Position numbers and translations under genes: made by a program
Assembly: GCF_004785935.1 (NCBI RefSeq)
Contig: NZ_SRRP01000001.1
Span: forward strand, 310,001-374,000
Source: Streptococcus rubneri
GTDB lineage: Bacteria; Bacillota; Bacilli; Lactobacillales; Streptococcaceae
DNA length: 64,000 nucleotides
Direction of reading: 5' to 3'
Notes under the pieces: generated by a model
Database searches by the model: none
What the model was told of the DNA's origin: nothing
Seen by the model: only the letters and a program-made list of their open reading frames with translations
Shown: positions 37,733 to 46,892 of the stretch, one piece after another
How the letters are laid out: each line of letters opens with the position of its first letter
Position numbering within the stretch: position 1 is the first letter of the stretch

Positions 37733-37808
37733 ATTGATACGCAAAACAGGTCAACAGATGACCTAAAAATCATTGAACAACTTAAGCTCTTCTATTTTGA
37801 CAAAAAAG

Positions 37809-37994
37809 TCAATCTTTCTGTGACGCACTGGAAGTTGCGTCTACCTGATTCTGATCTGCTTCTTCTTGTTTAGAAGAATTTCTTTCCGTCTTATCTAAAG
37901 TGTCGGGCTCTTTCTGTACATGCCCGCAGGCCGTTAGGATAAAGACAGAAATCAGAGACAGAAACAAGCTCCCAATTTTCTTGAATCTAGACAT
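37809..37994 (-). CDS. Small lipoprotein
   Basis: The 61-residue protein begins MSRFKKIGSLFLSLISVFIL and continues TACGHVQ, a lipoprotein signal peptide with its Cys near residue 23, followed by a charged, Ser/Gln-rich tail. The frame opens at 38033 but AATGGAGGACTCGT precedes the ATG at 37994. It is the last gene of the operon membrane protein-NrdI-lipoprotein. No family is recognised. Confidence 0.65.
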   Translation of the reverse strand: MSRFKKIGSLFLSLISVFILTACGHVQKEPDTLDKTERNSSKQEEADQNQVDATSSASQKD

Positions 37995-38026
37995 ACGAGT
38001 CCTCCATTTTACGAAACTTGATGAGA

Positions 38027-38374
38027 CTAGCACTCCGCCAAAAATTCCTGCACAGTCTCGACATCTTCTGGACTACCGCCTCGGTCAATATCGCAGATAT
38101 GCTGGAGCCCATATTTTTCGATAATCAAGGCAGTCGCCCCGCAGAAGGTCCGGCCGTGTTTAACAGAGTCACCATTATTAACAAAACCTTTAATCAGCCC
38201 AGGATGTTTCTTGATAAAGCGTTTGGTAGACCAGGGAATTTTCCCAGCACCAGCATTTCGAGTAATGAGAATACAGGGCTCTTCCAGTTTCTCCTTGATA
38301 GTCTGGGTCGGATAGCCCAGTGATTCTGCAAATCGTTTACCAATACCAGTATTTGAATCATAAACTACAATCAT
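38027..38374 (-). CDS. nrdI: NrdI-like flavodoxin
   Basis: The 115-residue protein starts MIVVYDSNTGIGKRFAESLG, a flavodoxin-type FMN loop, and ends GGSPEDVETVQEFLAEC like NrdI proteins. In NrdI the flavin supplies superoxide for building the Mn(III)-tyrosyl radical of class Ib ribonucleotide reductase. No nrdE, nrdF or nrdH is in the window. GTG 38383, ATG 38380 and ATG 38374 are in frame; GTAGGTGATGAAG favours 38374. The operon lies under TetR-type operator sites, which is unusual for nrdI. Confidence 0.7.
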   Translation of the reverse strand: MIVVYDSNTGIGKRFAESLGYPTQTIKEKLEEPCILITRNAGAGKIPWSTKRFIKKHPGLIKGFVNNGDSVKHGRTFCGATALIIEKYGLQHICDIDRGGSPEDVETVQEFLAEC

Positions 38375-38383
38375 CTTCATCAC

Positions 38384-38707
38384 CTACTTTCTTAAAAAAA
38401 GGATAGCAAACCAAGCCGCAAAGCCTAAAACCACGACATCTGAGATGAGCATAAGCATGAACTCTAAATCTGGCATCATGTGAATGTACATCAGCAATGA
38501 CAAAGTTGTCAAAGCCAGTGCCGTCAGCTTAACAACTGCCGGCAAGCCCGGAATCAAAGCTGCTCCGATCAGGACAACGATGAGACCTCCGACTAAAAAT
38601 GACTGAAAATCCACACTTAAACTAAAACCAACTGTCGCACCGCCGTAACCAATGGTCAAAAGACCAATCAGCACCAGACAGATACCCAAAATAGACAATC
38701 CGCTCAT
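38384..38707 (-). CDS. Small four-helix membrane protein
   Basis: The 107-residue protein begins MSGLSILGICLVLIGLLTIG and has about four hydrophobic helices with little loop sequence. The frame opens at 38731, but GCAAGGAGGATTTGCT precedes the ATG at 38707. It is the first gene of the operon with nrdI and the lipoprotein, downstream of two operator-like sites. No family is recognised. Confidence 0.65.
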   Translation of the reverse strand: MSGLSILGICLVLIGLLTIGYGGATVGFSLSVDFQSFLVGGLIVVLIGAALIPGLPAVVKLTALALTTLSLLMYIHMMPDLEFMLMLISDVVVLGFAAWFAILFLRK

Positions 38708-38753
38708 AGCAAATCCTCCTTGCTTATTCATTCATTTCCTCACTTTCCGTTTT

Positions 38754-38781
38754 TGAATGAACGATTTCTAATATTCATTCA
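38754..38781. promoter_or_regulatory. TetR operator-like site 2
   Basis: TGAATGAA-N12-TTCATTCA, the same 8-12-8 arrangement as the site in front of the TetR gene. An extra ATTCATTCAT half-site lies at 38726-38735. Confidence 0.7.
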
Positions 38782-38884
38782 AAACTTTTTAAAAAATAAT
38801 TCACTTTATACTTATCCAATCACATTTCTTGAATACCTTCCAATTCCTATTCGCACTACATAAGACATCACCTCCTTTTGTTTA

Positions 38885-38912
38885 TGAATGAATGATTTTA
38901 AAAATTTATTCA
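38885..38912. promoter_or_regulatory. TetR operator-like site 3
   Basis: TGAATGAA-N12-TTTATTCA matches the other two sites with one mismatch. It lies between the TetR gene and the membrane protein-NrdI operon. Confidence 0.6.
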
Positions 38913-38940
38913 TACTTGCTTCTAAGTAAAGGAATTTCCT

Positions 38941-39507
38941 CTATTTGGAAAAAATCCCCTTAACAAAATATTTCACTAAAGTCTCAAGACTATCGAAGTA
39001 GCCTGAAAATTCCTGCTCTGTGACATGCATGTCTATGTAATAAATCAAGTCATAAACCTTCATGATCTCAGCTATTTTCTCCTTCGAAAAGCCCTCTTCC
39101 TGCAAGCGCTGGCTGAAGGTCTGAATCAGAAACTGATGAAAGGCATTGGATGCTCGTCCGGCATCCTGATTATAGTAATCGTGCAGAATCTGAGAAATGC
39201 CTGGCTTGTTCCACTCAGCCAGAATTTTATTGGGTGAAATCAACTCAAAAGTGACTGCAAAAAGCTGCTCAACGATTGCCTCGGGCTCGCCCTGCCAGTC
39301 TACGCGTTGCATGATTCCCTCACGTATATGGCTATTTTCAGCTACATAAACCTCCAAGAAGATAGCTTCCTTGGACTCATAATACTTGTAAAATGATCCG
39401 ACAGCCATATGGCTTCTCTTAGCAATATCAGAAATTCCAGCTGCCTTATAGCCTTTTTCTGCAAATACTTCTCTAGCCGCAGCCAAGAGCTCATTTTTTT
39501 TATCCAT
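38941..39507 (-). CDS. TetR/AcrR-family regulator
   Basis: The 188-residue protein has the N-terminal helix-turn-helix of TetR proteins: KKNELLAAAREVFAEKGYKA, then GISDIAKRSHMAVGSFYKYY and ESKEAIF. The C-terminal ligand domain is not assignable. An in-frame ATG at 39513 abuts AGAGGC, so the ATG at 39507 is preferred. Operators of the same design lie upstream of its own gene and upstream of the membrane protein-NrdI-lipoprotein operon, so it probably represses both. Confidence 0.85.
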   Translation of the reverse strand: MDKKNELLAAAREVFAEKGYKAAGISDIAKRSHMAVGSFYKYYESKEAIFLEVYVAENSHIREGIMQRVDWQGEPEAIVEQLFAVTFELISPNKILAEWNKPGISQILHDYYNQDAGRASNAFHQFLIQTFSQRLQEEGFSKEKIAEIMKVYDLIYYIDMHVTEQEFSGYFDSLETLVKYFVKGIFSK

Positions 39508-39523
39508 TTCCATGCCTCTTTTA

Positions 39524-39551
39524 TGAATGAATTAATCTATATATTCATTCA
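39524..39551. promoter_or_regulatory. TetR operator-like site 1
   Basis: TGAATGAA-N12-TTCATTCA, extending to a ten-base perfect inverted repeat ATGAATGAAT/ATTCATTCAT. It lies between the TetR gene and the divergent membrane protein gene and could control both. Confidence 0.75.
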
Positions 39552-39658
39552 TATTTTAACACATTCTTGCCATTTGTCAAGCATTTATGCTATACTATAC
39601 AAAAAAGATAGTTTGCTAATCAAATTATTTTTTTGTACTATATTTTGGAAGTTGAGCT

Positions 39659-40612
39659 ATGCTCAAGGAAAGACGTAACCAGGGTACCATCGCCCTACTG
39701 GTAATTACTTTTATTTTTCTAGCAGTTGCTGCAGTGATGGGATTTATCCAATACCAAAAAGTCAACACCAAGACTGCCTATGACCGAAATAGCAATCCCG
39801 GAGCAGATTCAGCAGTCTATGCTGAAGTGTCATATATTTTTCCAGAGGCTCTGATTGAAGTAGAAGATAATACTCAAGTTTGGCTGGTTGCTTACCAAGA
39901 CGGATATGTTGGTCTGCAGGCTAAAAAGGGAGACAAACAGATTGCCCAGCTCTTGGAAAAAGAGAAAAAGGGCGAGCTGGAAAAAAATCCTGTCCGAATC
40001 GTTGGCTCCTATGTTAATGCTAACTCCCCTAAAAAAAATCAGGGATATATCTCTAATTATGGCAGCCTCGTTCGCGGTCTCCTAGCAGACAATCCCGAAG
40101 TCATCACAGTAATGTCAAGCAGCTCCTATATCTCTATCACTGAATTTGAATCTGACAATCTTGCATTCATGTTCTACATTCTGTTTTTGATTGGACTCTG
40201 TGTTTTCTTTGTCGTTATAGGAATTATCGGCCGCAAGAAAAATATCGCTGCCTACGAAGAAATCTATGCAGCCTATCCAGAGGCCAAGAATAATCTCAAT
40301 ATCCTGCTGGAACAAGCTTCTTTCCACGACGATGTGCTGAAAATTGCTGTTTATAAAGACCATCTCATTGCCTACTATAGAGGTTTCAAGGCGATTGATC
40401 TCAAACAGGTCGTCCATCTCTACCACCACATTCTCACCATGCATCGTGGCTTCGTTGCTTCAAACAGAAACTCAACCTTAGTTGCTGTTCGAAACAATCA
40501 AAAGAAATACCAAATGCCTATTAAGAACATTGGTAAAACAACAGACACTAAACTTCAGTCAACCTTTGACTACCTCTACAACCACTTCCCTCATATCCGA
40601 TTGGGAGTGTAA
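39659..40612 (+). CDS. Two-helix membrane protein of unknown function
   Basis: The 317-residue protein has a first membrane helix at about 10-32 (IALLVITFIFLAVAAVMGFI), an extracellular part of about 135 residues and a second helix at about 168-192 (FMFYILFLIGLCVFFVVIGI), then a cytosolic C-terminal domain. The architecture suggests a sensor-like or envelope protein; I do not recognise the family. Start ATG or upstream alternatives are uncertain because only a weak GGAAGTTGAGCT precedes it. It is divergent from the TetR gene and may share its operator. Confidence 0.65.
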   Translation: MLKERRNQGTIALLVITFIFLAVAAVMGFIQYQKVNTKTAYDRNSNPGADSAVYAEVSYIFPEALIEVEDNTQVWLVAYQDGYVGLQAKKGDKQIAQLLEKEKKGELEKNPVRIVGSYVNANSPKKNQGYISNYGSLVRGLLADNPEVITVMSSSSYISITEFESDNLAFMFYILFLIGLCVFFVVIGIIGRKKNIAAYEEIYAAYPEAKNNLNILLEQASFHDDVLKIAVYKDHLIAYYRGFKAIDLKQVVHLYHHILTMHRGFVASNRNSTLVAVRNNQKKYQMPIKNIGKTTDTKLQSTFDYLYNHFPHIRLGV

Positions 40613-40621
40613 TATCACATA

Positions 40622-40800
40622 AAGAGAGTGGGACAGAAATCGGTAATTCATTAGAATTCGATTTCGTTGTCCCACCTCCGGACAGTTGAGTAGGGCTATA
40701 AAAGCTGATGAAATCAGCGTAGTAGAGCCCACTCAACCACTGCGTCTTGCTCGACAATCCAAAGACAATTGAGAGGCTAGGACTTTTGTCCCAGTCTTTT
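40622..40800 (+). repeat. Dispersed repeat family B, copy 2
   Basis: Near-identical to copy 1, ten bases after the stop of the membrane protein gene. It differs at a few bases (e.g. CATTAG for CGTTAG, GTTGTCCCAC for GTCGTCCCAC) and ends GACTTTTGTCCCAGTCTTTT, restoring the long-range pairing with GTGGGACA. Confidence 0.9.
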
Positions 40801-40801
40801 C

Positions 40802-41040
40802 AAATTGAAGATAAAGTCTTTTGAAAAACTTTCCTTAGGTGAGTGCGGACGTCAGCGAACTTCGTAGAAGTTCCATGACTTAGTTTTGAACCTAAGGTTT
40901 CAAAACTATCGAGTGCTTGAACCATAGTGGTTCAAGCACTTTTTCTCACGGCGGAAAGTTTTAGATTTGCTTAAATGCTTATCTAATAAAAAATTTTTGA
41001 AATATTATCTAGCTAGTTAATGTAAAAATAGTTTGTTTCC
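40802..41040 (+). repeat. Dispersed repeat family A, copy 3
   Basis: Directly abuts repeat B copy 2. It shows the same order of elements as copies 1 and 2, with compensating changes in the hairpins: GAACTTCGTAGAAGTTC, GTTTTGAACC/GGTTTCAAAAC and GTGCTTGAACC/GGTTCAAGCAC. Confidence 0.88.
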
Positions 41041-41045
41041 ATTCA

Positions 41046-41077
41046 AAAAGCTCCGGTTTCCCGGAGTTTTTCTTTTG
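41046..41077. terminator. Bidirectional terminator
   Basis: CTCCGG/CCGGAG hairpin with a TTTC loop and T tracts on both strands, two bases beyond the stop of the DUF3042 gene. Confidence 0.8.
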
Positions 41078-41078
41078 A

Positions 41079-41249
41079 TTAGTGTGAGACACGACGACGT
41101 GCTGCTTTTTTGCGGTTTTCTTCGATGAAAGCTGCTTTTTGTTCTTCTGGCTCGATTACTTTTTTCTTGAATGTGTAAACTGCACCTGCTACAGCCGCAA
41201 CTGTACCAGCAACACCAGTAACAAAACCTTTACCAAATCCTTTAGCCAT
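41079..41249 (-). CDS. DUF3042-family small protein
   Basis: This 56-residue protein reads MAKGFGKGFVTGVAGTVAAV, then AGAVYTFKKKVIEPEEQ, and ends in a basic KKAARRRVSH. It has one Gly/Ala-rich hydrophobic segment (about 7-26) and a charged tail, as in DUF3042 proteins of Lactobacillales. The ATG follows AAAGGAGAAATTCTC. The function is unknown; it is short enough to be missed by length cut-offs. It is divergent from miaA. Confidence 0.85.
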   Translation of the reverse strand: MAKGFGKGFVTGVAGTVAAVAGAVYTFKKKVIEPEEQKAAFIEENRKKAARRRVSH

Positions 41250-41332
41250 GAGAATTTCTCCTTTTCTGAACTTTAAATATTTATGTTATAATATATGGTA
41301 ACGAAAAAATGCGATTTTTGCAAGGAAAAACG

Positions 41333-42223
41333 ATGAAAAACAAGATAATTGTGATAGTGGGGCCGACCGCTGTTGGAAAAACAGCCCTCGCTATCGAGGT
41401 GGCCCAGCGCTTTCAGGGCGAGGTCATCAGTGGGGACAGTCAGCAAGTCTACCGCACACTAGATATTGGAACGGCCAAGGCTAGTTCAGAGGAGCAGGAA
41501 GCAGCTCCCCATCATCTGATTGATGTGCGTGAGGTGACAGAGACCTACTCAGCTTATGATTTTGTGACAGAAGCCAGCCAAGCCATCGAAGAGATTCAAG
41601 AACGGGGCCATCTTCCCATTATTGCTGGAGGGACAGGTCTCTATGTCCAAAGTCTGCTAGAAGGTTATCATCTAGGAGGGGATGTTGCTCATGAGGATAT
41701 CCTAGCCTATCGGGAGTCCTTGTCTCCTCTTACAGATGAAGAACTGTTTGACCAAGTAGTGAAAGAGGGAATGGAGATCCCGCAGATCAATCGTAGACGG
41801 GCCATGCGAGCTTTAGAGATCGCCCATTTCGGTCAGGACTTGGAAAATCAAGCTCCAGCCTATGAGCCCTATATCATCTGTCTAGACGATGATCGCCAAG
41901 CCTTGTATGACCGCATCAACCGACGGGTGGATCTTATGGTTGAGCAGGGCTTGCTTGAAGAAGCCCAGTGGCTCTATGACAACCATCCTGATGTTCAGGC
42001 AGCCAAAGGGATTGGCTACAAAGAGCTCTTCCCTTATTTCAAGGGGGAGCAAAATTTAGAAAAGGCCCTGGAGCAACTCAAACAAAATACACGCCGTTTT
42101 GCCAAACGCCAGTTGACCTGGTTCCGCAATCGGATGACGGTCCATTTTTACCAGATTGGAGAAGAAGGCTTTAAGGAGCGGGTTTTCCAAGATATAGAAA
42201 GATTTTTAGATGATAGAAACTGA
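41333..42223 (+). CDS. miaA: tRNA dimethylallyltransferase
   Basis: The 296-residue enzyme adds dimethylallyl to A37 of tRNAs reading UNN codons. It has the P-loop [16 protein letters not shown] (about residue 8), [17 protein letters not shown] and [12 protein letters not shown]. The frame opens at 41309 but ATG 41333, after GCAAGGAAAAACG, gives the normal start. TATAAT at 41287-41292 is the -10. It begins a tight run of seven genes and overlaps hflX by 14 bp. Confidence 0.93.
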   Translation: MKNKIIVIVGPTAVGKTALAIEVAQRFQGEVISGDSQQVYRTLDIGTAKASSEEQEAAPHHLIDVREVTETYSAYDFVTEASQAIEEIQERGHLPIIAGGTGLYVQSLLEGYHLGGDVAHEDILAYRESLSPLTDEELFDQVVKEGMEIPQINRRRAMRALEIAHFGQDLENQAPAYEPYIICLDDDRQALYDRINRRVDLMVEQGLLEEAQWLYDNHPDVQAAKGIGYKELFPYFKGEQNLEKALEQLKQNTRRFAKRQLTWFRNRMTVHFYQIGEEGFKERVFQDIERFLDDRN

Positions 42224-43460
42224 GAAAAAACAGGAGCGGGTCCTCATTGTCGGTGTCGAGCTCCAAGGGATGGAAAACTTTGACATGTCCATGGAGGAGT
42301 TGGCCAGTCTAGCCAAGACAGCCGGGGCAGAAGTCGTAGGTGTCTACACTCAGAAGAGAGAAAAATACGACAGCAAGACCTTTGTCGGTTCTGGAAAGCT
42401 AGAAGAAATTGCCCAAATGGTGGATGCAGATGAGGTTTCGACAGTTGTCGTTAACAACCGTTTGACTCCTCGGCAGAATGTGAATTTAGAAGAAATTTTG
42501 GGTGTTAAGGTCATTGACCGGATGCAGCTGATCTTGGATATCTTTGCCATGCGGGCACGGAGCCATGAAGGCAAGCTCCAAGTTCATCTAGCCCAGCTTA
42601 AGTACCTCTTACCTCGTTTGGTGGGTCAAGGAATCATGCTCAGCCGTCAGGCTGGAGGGATTGGTTCCCGTGGTCCAGGGGAAAGTCAGCTGGAGTTAAA
42701 CCGCCGGAGTGTCCGCAATCAAATCACCGATATTGAGCGTCAACTCAAGGTGGTCGAGAAGAATCGAGAAGTGGTTCGAGAAAAACGTCTGGAATCCTCT
42801 GTTTTTAAGATTGGCTTGATTGGCTACACCAATGCAGGAAAGTCAACCATTATGAATGCCTTGACCAGTAAGGCCCAGTACGAAGCAGATGAACTCTTTG
42901 CGACCTTGGATGCGACAACCAAGAGCATTCATCTAACAGGGAATTTACAAGTAACTCTGACAGATACGGTTGGTTTTATTCAGGACTTGCCGACAGAGTT
43001 GGTGACCAGCTTTAAGTCGACCCTAGAAGAGAGCAAGAATGTGGATCTCTTGGTCCATGTCATCGATGCTTCTGATCCCAACCATGAAGAGCATGAAAAG
43101 ACAGTCCTTCAGATTATGAAAGATTTGGAGATGTTGGATATTCCACGCTTGACCCTCTACAACAAGGCAGACAAGGTCAAGGACTTTACCCCGACACAGA
43201 CACCTTACCGCCTGGTTTCGGCCAAGGATCCCGATAGTCGGGCTAAACTTCAGGACATTCTACTTGAAAAGATGCAAGAGCTCTTCCAGCCCTTTACGAT
43301 TCAGGTTACTTTTGAGCAAGCCTACCGCATCCATGAATTGGAGACCATGGCCATTCTGACCGAGCGTTCCTATGAGGAGACTGGTGAGGTCATAACAGGC
43401 TACATCGCCCCGAAAAATGCATGGAGACTAGAGGAGTTTTATCACCATGGATTATCTTAA
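42210..43460 (+). CDS. hflX: Ribosome-associated GTPase HflX
   Basis: The 416-residue protein has an N-terminal HflX domain with [20 protein letters not shown] (about 153), then a GTPase domain: [17 protein letters not shown] (G1, about 203), [11 protein letters not shown] (G3, about 251) and NKAD (G4, about 318). HflX splits stalled ribosomes. Start and stop overlap both neighbours (14 bp each), typical of a translationally coupled operon. Confidence 0.93.
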   Translation: MIETEKKQERVLIVGVELQGMENFDMSMEELASLAKTAGAEVVGVYTQKREKYDSKTFVGSGKLEEIAQMVDADEVSTVVVNNRLTPRQNVNLEEILGVKVIDRMQLILDIFAMRARSHEGKLQVHLAQLKYLLPRLVGQGIMLSRQAGGIGSRGPGESQLELNRRSVRNQITDIERQLKVVEKNREVVREKRLESSVFKIGLIGYTNAGKSTIMNALTSKAQYEADELFATLDATTKSIHLTGNLQVTLTDTVGFIQDLPTELVTSFKSTLEESKNVDLLVHVIDASDPNHEEHEKTVLQIMKDLEMLDIPRLTLYNKADKVKDFTPTQTPYRLVSAKDPDSRAKLQDILLEKMQELFQPFTIQVTFEQAYRIHELETMAILTERSYEETGEVITGYIAPKNAWRLEEFYHHGLS

Positions 43461-44064
43461 CATCGCCCTCAGCTACGGTGGCTATACCAGTCTAGACAAG
43501 GTCTATTTAGATCGGGTCTTGGCGGGATTGACAGAGGAGCAGAAGCTTCAGTTTATCACGCCACCACCCAGTGTCATCAACGCCTACTTCGCAGAGCTCT
43601 ACCAAAAGAAAAGCCCGGAAGCAGCAACTGACTACTATGAACAGGTCACTGAGGCCTTTGACCTTTATCAGACGAGTCCCAGCTTTGAGGAGGAGAAACC
43701 CTTTGTCCGTCTTAATCTTTCTGGCAAGGCCTATGGTTTTTGCTACCGAGAAAAGGGATTGGCGCAAGTATTTGCCCAGCAAGCAGAAACCATTCGCATG
43801 GATCTCTTGTTTGAGATAGCGCAAATCTTTCCTCACTACCTCGTCTATGAAGAGGAAGGCTTGATCTTGATGCGTCTGGTTAGGGAACAAGAGGTAGCCG
43901 AGACTAAGGAGTTATCAGCTTTGTCTAATCTTGAAGAGCTGGCAGATGGTAGCATCCGTCTATCTGGTTACAACCAGGACGAATTGGTTCAATTAGCCAC
44001 TGCCTACCCTGGAAAAATCGCTGTTCGATCCAAGAATCGGACCGCTATGATCTATATTAGTTAG
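43447..44064 (+). CDS. Conserved streptococcal hypothetical protein
   Basis: This 205-residue acidic cytosolic protein starts [20 protein letters not shown] and has no membrane segment or known motif that I recognise. Its position between hflX and rnz is, from memory, conserved in streptococci. ATG overlaps the hflX end by 14 bp. A function cannot be assigned. Confidence 0.7.
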   Translation: MDYLNIALSYGGYTSLDKVYLDRVLAGLTEEQKLQFITPPPSVINAYFAELYQKKSPEAATDYYEQVTEAFDLYQTSPSFEEEKPFVRLNLSGKAYGFCYREKGLAQVFAQQAETIRMDLLFEIAQIFPHYLVYEEEGLILMRLVREQEVAETKELSALSNLEELADGSIRLSGYNQDELVQLATAYPGKIAVRSKNRTAMIYIS

Positions 44065-44074
44065 AAAGTATACA

Positions 44075-45004
44075 ATGGAAATTCAATTTTTAGGAACGGG
44101 TGCGGGACAACCGTCCAAATCTCGTAATGTCTCTAGTCTAGCTCTCAAACTCCTGGATGAAATCAATGAAGTCTGGCTCTTTGACTGTGGGGAAGGGACG
44201 CAGAACCGAATCTTAGAAACCAGCATCCGTCCTCGAAAGGTCAGCAAAATTTTTATCACCCATCTACACGGTGACCATATCTTTGGCTTGCCAGGTTTCC
44301 TCTCTAGCCGGGCTTTTCAGGCCAATGAAGAACAGACTGATCTAGAGATTTACGGCCCAGTTGGAATCAAGTCTTTTGTCTTGACCAGCCTGCGAGTTTC
44401 CGGTTCTCGCCTACCCTATCAGATCCATTTTCATGAGTTCGATGAAGGTTCACTTGGGAAAATCATGGAGACTGATAAGTTCACGGTCTATGCCGAGGCC
44501 TTAGACCATACCATCTTCTGTGTGGGCTATCGCATCATGCAAAAAGACCTGGAAGGAACGTTGGATGCAGACAAGCTCAAGGCAGCAGGAGTGCCGTTTG
44601 GCCCGCTCTTTGGCCAGGTCAAAAATGGCCAAGATGTCACTCTGGAAGATGGCACCAAGATCATTGCTGCGGACTATATCTCAGCCCCTCGACCTGGTAA
44701 GGTTATTACCATCCTAGGCGATACACGGAAGACCAATGCTAGCGTCAGACTCGCCGTCAATGCAGATGTCCTCGTGCATGAGTCCACCTATGGCAAGGGC
44801 GATGAGAAGATTGCTCGTAAGCACGGACACTCGACTAACATGCAGGCGGCAGAAGTGGCGCGGGAAGCAGGGGCCAAACGCCTACTTCTCAACCATATCA
44901 GTGCCCGCTTCCTCTCCAAAGACGTCAGTCAATTGCGAAAAGATGCAGCGACTATTTTTGAGAAGGTCCATGTGGTCAAGGACTTAGAAGAAGTGGAGAT
45001 CTAA
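44075..45004 (+). CDS. rnz: Ribonuclease Z
   Basis: The 309-residue metallo-beta-lactamase-fold enzyme processes tRNA 3' ends. Motifs: [17 protein letters not shown] at the start, [11 protein letters not shown] (about 33) and the zinc-binding [15 protein letters not shown] (about 59), with later LGDTRKT (about 213) and [13 protein letters not shown] (about 249). It lies 10 bp after the preceding gene in the miaA operon and 1 bp before the SDR gene. Confidence 0.93.
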   Translation: MEIQFLGTGAGQPSKSRNVSSLALKLLDEINEVWLFDCGEGTQNRILETSIRPRKVSKIFITHLHGDHIFGLPGFLSSRAFQANEEQTDLEIYGPVGIKSFVLTSLRVSGSRLPYQIHFHEFDEGSLGKIMETDKFTVYAEALDHTIFCVGYRIMQKDLEGTLDADKLKAAGVPFGPLFGQVKNGQDVTLEDGTKIIAADYISAPRPGKVITILGDTRKTNASVRLAVNADVLVHESTYGKGDEKIARKHGHSTNMQAAEVAREAGAKRLLLNHISARFLSKDVSQLRKDAATIFEKVHVVKDLEEVEI

Positions 45005-45005
45005 G

Positions 45006-45761
45006 ATGCGAACCATTATCATTACAGGAGCGAGTGGAGGCTTAGCTCAGGAAATGGTCAAGCTTCTCCCTGAGGACCGACTCATTCTCCTAGGTAGAAA
45101 TCAAGAAAAACTGGAAGACCTCTATGCTGGCCATCCTCAAGCCGAATGCATCGGGCTTGATATTACTAATTCACATGCCCTTGAACAACTTGTAGAGGAC
45201 CTGACTCACCGCTATGGCGGAATTGATGTCTTGGTCAACAATGCTGGGTATGGGATCTTTGAAGAGTTTGACCAGATCACCAATGAGCAGATTCATTCCA
45301 TGTTTGAAGTCAATACCTTTGCCCTGATGAACCTCTCGCGCATCGTCGCTAAGAGAATGAAGGAAGCAGGCAAGGGGCACATTGTCAATATCGTCAGCAT
45401 GGCGGGTCTCGTCGCAACTGCTAAATCTAGTCTCTATTCGGCGACCAAGTTTGCGGCCATTGGCTTCTCTAATGCCCTACGGTTAGAGCTAATGCCCTTT
45501 GGTGTCCATGTGACGACGGTCAATCCAGGCCCCATTCGGACAAGTTTCTTTGACCAGGCAGATCCAGATGGAAGCTATGTTAAGGCTGTGGACCGCTACA
45601 TTTTGGAACCAGACTTTGTGGCTAAGAAGATTGTTAAAAACTTTGGAAAAGCAAAACGCGAGCTCAATCTTCCTTGGCTCTTGAACCTGACCCACAAGCT
45701 CTATACCCTATTTCCACGCATCTCGGACAAGCTGGCTAGCAAGATGTTTAACTTCAAATAG
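45006..45761 (+). CDS. Short-chain dehydrogenase/reductase
   Basis: The 251-residue Rossmann enzyme has TGASGGLAQEMVK (cofactor loop, residues 6-18), NNAGYGIFEEF, VSMAGLVA and the catalytic YSATK (about residue 145). The substrate is unknown; it is of the classical DltE/YqjQ-like type. It sits between rnz and a methyltransferase gene in the same operon. Confidence 0.85.
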   Translation: MRTIIITGASGGLAQEMVKLLPEDRLILLGRNQEKLEDLYAGHPQAECIGLDITNSHALEQLVEDLTHRYGGIDVLVNNAGYGIFEEFDQITNEQIHSMFEVNTFALMNLSRIVAKRMKEAGKGHIVNIVSMAGLVATAKSSLYSATKFAAIGFSNALRLELMPFGVHVTTVNPGPIRTSFFDQADPDGSYVKAVDRYILEPDFVAKKIVKNFGKAKRELNLPWLLNLTHKLYTLFPRISDKLASKMFNFK

Positions 45762-45771
45762 GAGGAGTCAG

Positions 45772-46482
45772 ATGACAGCCAATATTCAAGCCTATTTAGA
45801 AAACATCCGGAAACCCTGGGGACAGATCTATTATGATATCCTTTTTGACCAATTACAGGACATCAAGGGAAAGCGAGTGCTTGATTTTGGCAGTGGCTTT
45901 GGCCTGGTGGCTAACCACCTAGCGAAAGAAAATCAAGTCCTTGCTGTGGAGCCTAATGAAGAAATGGTCACCTTGCGGGCTAAGGACCATCCCTACCAGC
46001 AACTGGTCGGAAGTCTGGAACAGTTAGCAAGTCTTGAAGATGCCAGCTTTGATGTCATCCTTTGCCACAATGTCTTGGAGTATGTAGAGGATCGCAAGCT
46101 GGTTCTTGAAGAATTTACCCGTCTCTTGAAACCAAGAGGCCTGCTCTCCATCGTCAAGCACAATGAGGTTGGCCGCGTCCTGCAGACTGTCGTTTTTGAA
46201 AATAATACTCAGAAGGCCCTCGATCTTTTAGCAGGTCAAGACCTGGAAACCCACTCCATGGGCTTGGCCCAGGCCTATGATTTAGCTACAGCAGTAGAAG
46301 ATTTAGCCCTTGAAGCCCAGGACTACCAAGGAATTCGAGTCTTTTATGGCTTGCAGGATAATCGTTTCAAAAGCCAAGAAGGTTGGCGAGAGTCTATGCT
46401 CAAGATGGAGTTGGCAGTCTGCCAACAGTCCCCTTACCGGGATATGGCCTTCTTCCAGCACTATAGGTTAAAAAGGAGTTAA
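45772..46482 (+). CDS. Class I SAM-dependent methyltransferase
   Basis: The 236-residue protein has the SAM-binding VLDFGSGFGLVANHLA (about residue 34), VEPNEEMV (acidic loop, about 57) and FDVILCHNVLEYVEDRK (about 88). The substrate is unknown. ATG follows TAGGAGGAGTCAG; the gene is 1 bp from the GNAT gene and part of the miaA operon. Confidence 0.82.
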   Translation: MTANIQAYLENIRKPWGQIYYDILFDQLQDIKGKRVLDFGSGFGLVANHLAKENQVLAVEPNEEMVTLRAKDHPYQQLVGSLEQLASLEDASFDVILCHNVLEYVEDRKLVLEEFTRLLKPRGLLSIVKHNEVGRVLQTVVFENNTQKALDLLAGQDLETHSMGLAQAYDLATAVEDLALEAQDYQGIRVFYGLQDNRFKSQEGWRESMLKMELAVCQQSPYRDMAFFQHYRLKRS

Positions 46483-46483
46483 G

Positions 46484-46888
46484 ATGTTAGAGTATGAACA
46501 AGAGATTCCAGCGATGACAGACCTAGTCGCACTCTACAGCTCGGTCGGCTGGACCAATTATACTAACAACCCAGCTATGCTAGAAGAAGCTGTCAAAGCC
46601 AGTCTCTGGCAGTTAGCAGTCTATGATGAGAAAGAACTCGTCGCTTACATTCGCTTGGTAGGAGATGGGCACTCTGTCCTGTTGGTGCAGGACCTCTTGG
46701 TGCGACCAGATCACCAGCGCCAAGGCATTGGAACGAAACTCTTAGAAGAGGCTTTAGCAAGGTTCCCCCATGTCTATCAACGACTCCTTGTTACTGAACG
46801 GAGCGAGAAAAATCTAGACTTTTACCAATCCCTGGGCTTTGTCGAACTTTCAGAGCAAGCCTGTACGGGAATGATTTATAATAATTGA
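46484..46888 (+). CDS. GNAT-family acetyltransferase
   Basis: The 134-residue protein has the acetyl-CoA loop LLVRPDHQRQGIGTKLLEEA (about residues 74-93) and the C-terminal FYQSLGFVEL of GNAT enzymes. The substrate is unknown. It is the last gene of the operon; a solo repeat-B hairpin follows and may act as terminator. Confidence 0.83.
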   Translation: MLEYEQEIPAMTDLVALYSSVGWTNYTNNPAMLEEAVKASLWQLAVYDEKELVAYIRLVGDGHSVLLVQDLLVRPDHQRQGIGTKLLEEALARFPHVYQRLLVTERSEKNLDFYQSLGFVELSEQACTGMIYNN

Positions 46889-46892
46889 CGGA

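Noticed and set aside
37523-37744. Minus-strand frame of about 70 codons that recurs in all full repeat-B copies (also at 40548-40757 and 58866-59192)
   Set aside because: It is conserved only because the DNA repeat is conserved. The three frames start and end at different places, have no ribosome binding site, and lie across RNA-like stems.
44520-44987. Overlapping plus-strand frames within rnz and the neighbouring genes
   Set aside because: They are out-of-frame shadows of rnz, which has complete metallo-beta-lactamase motifs.
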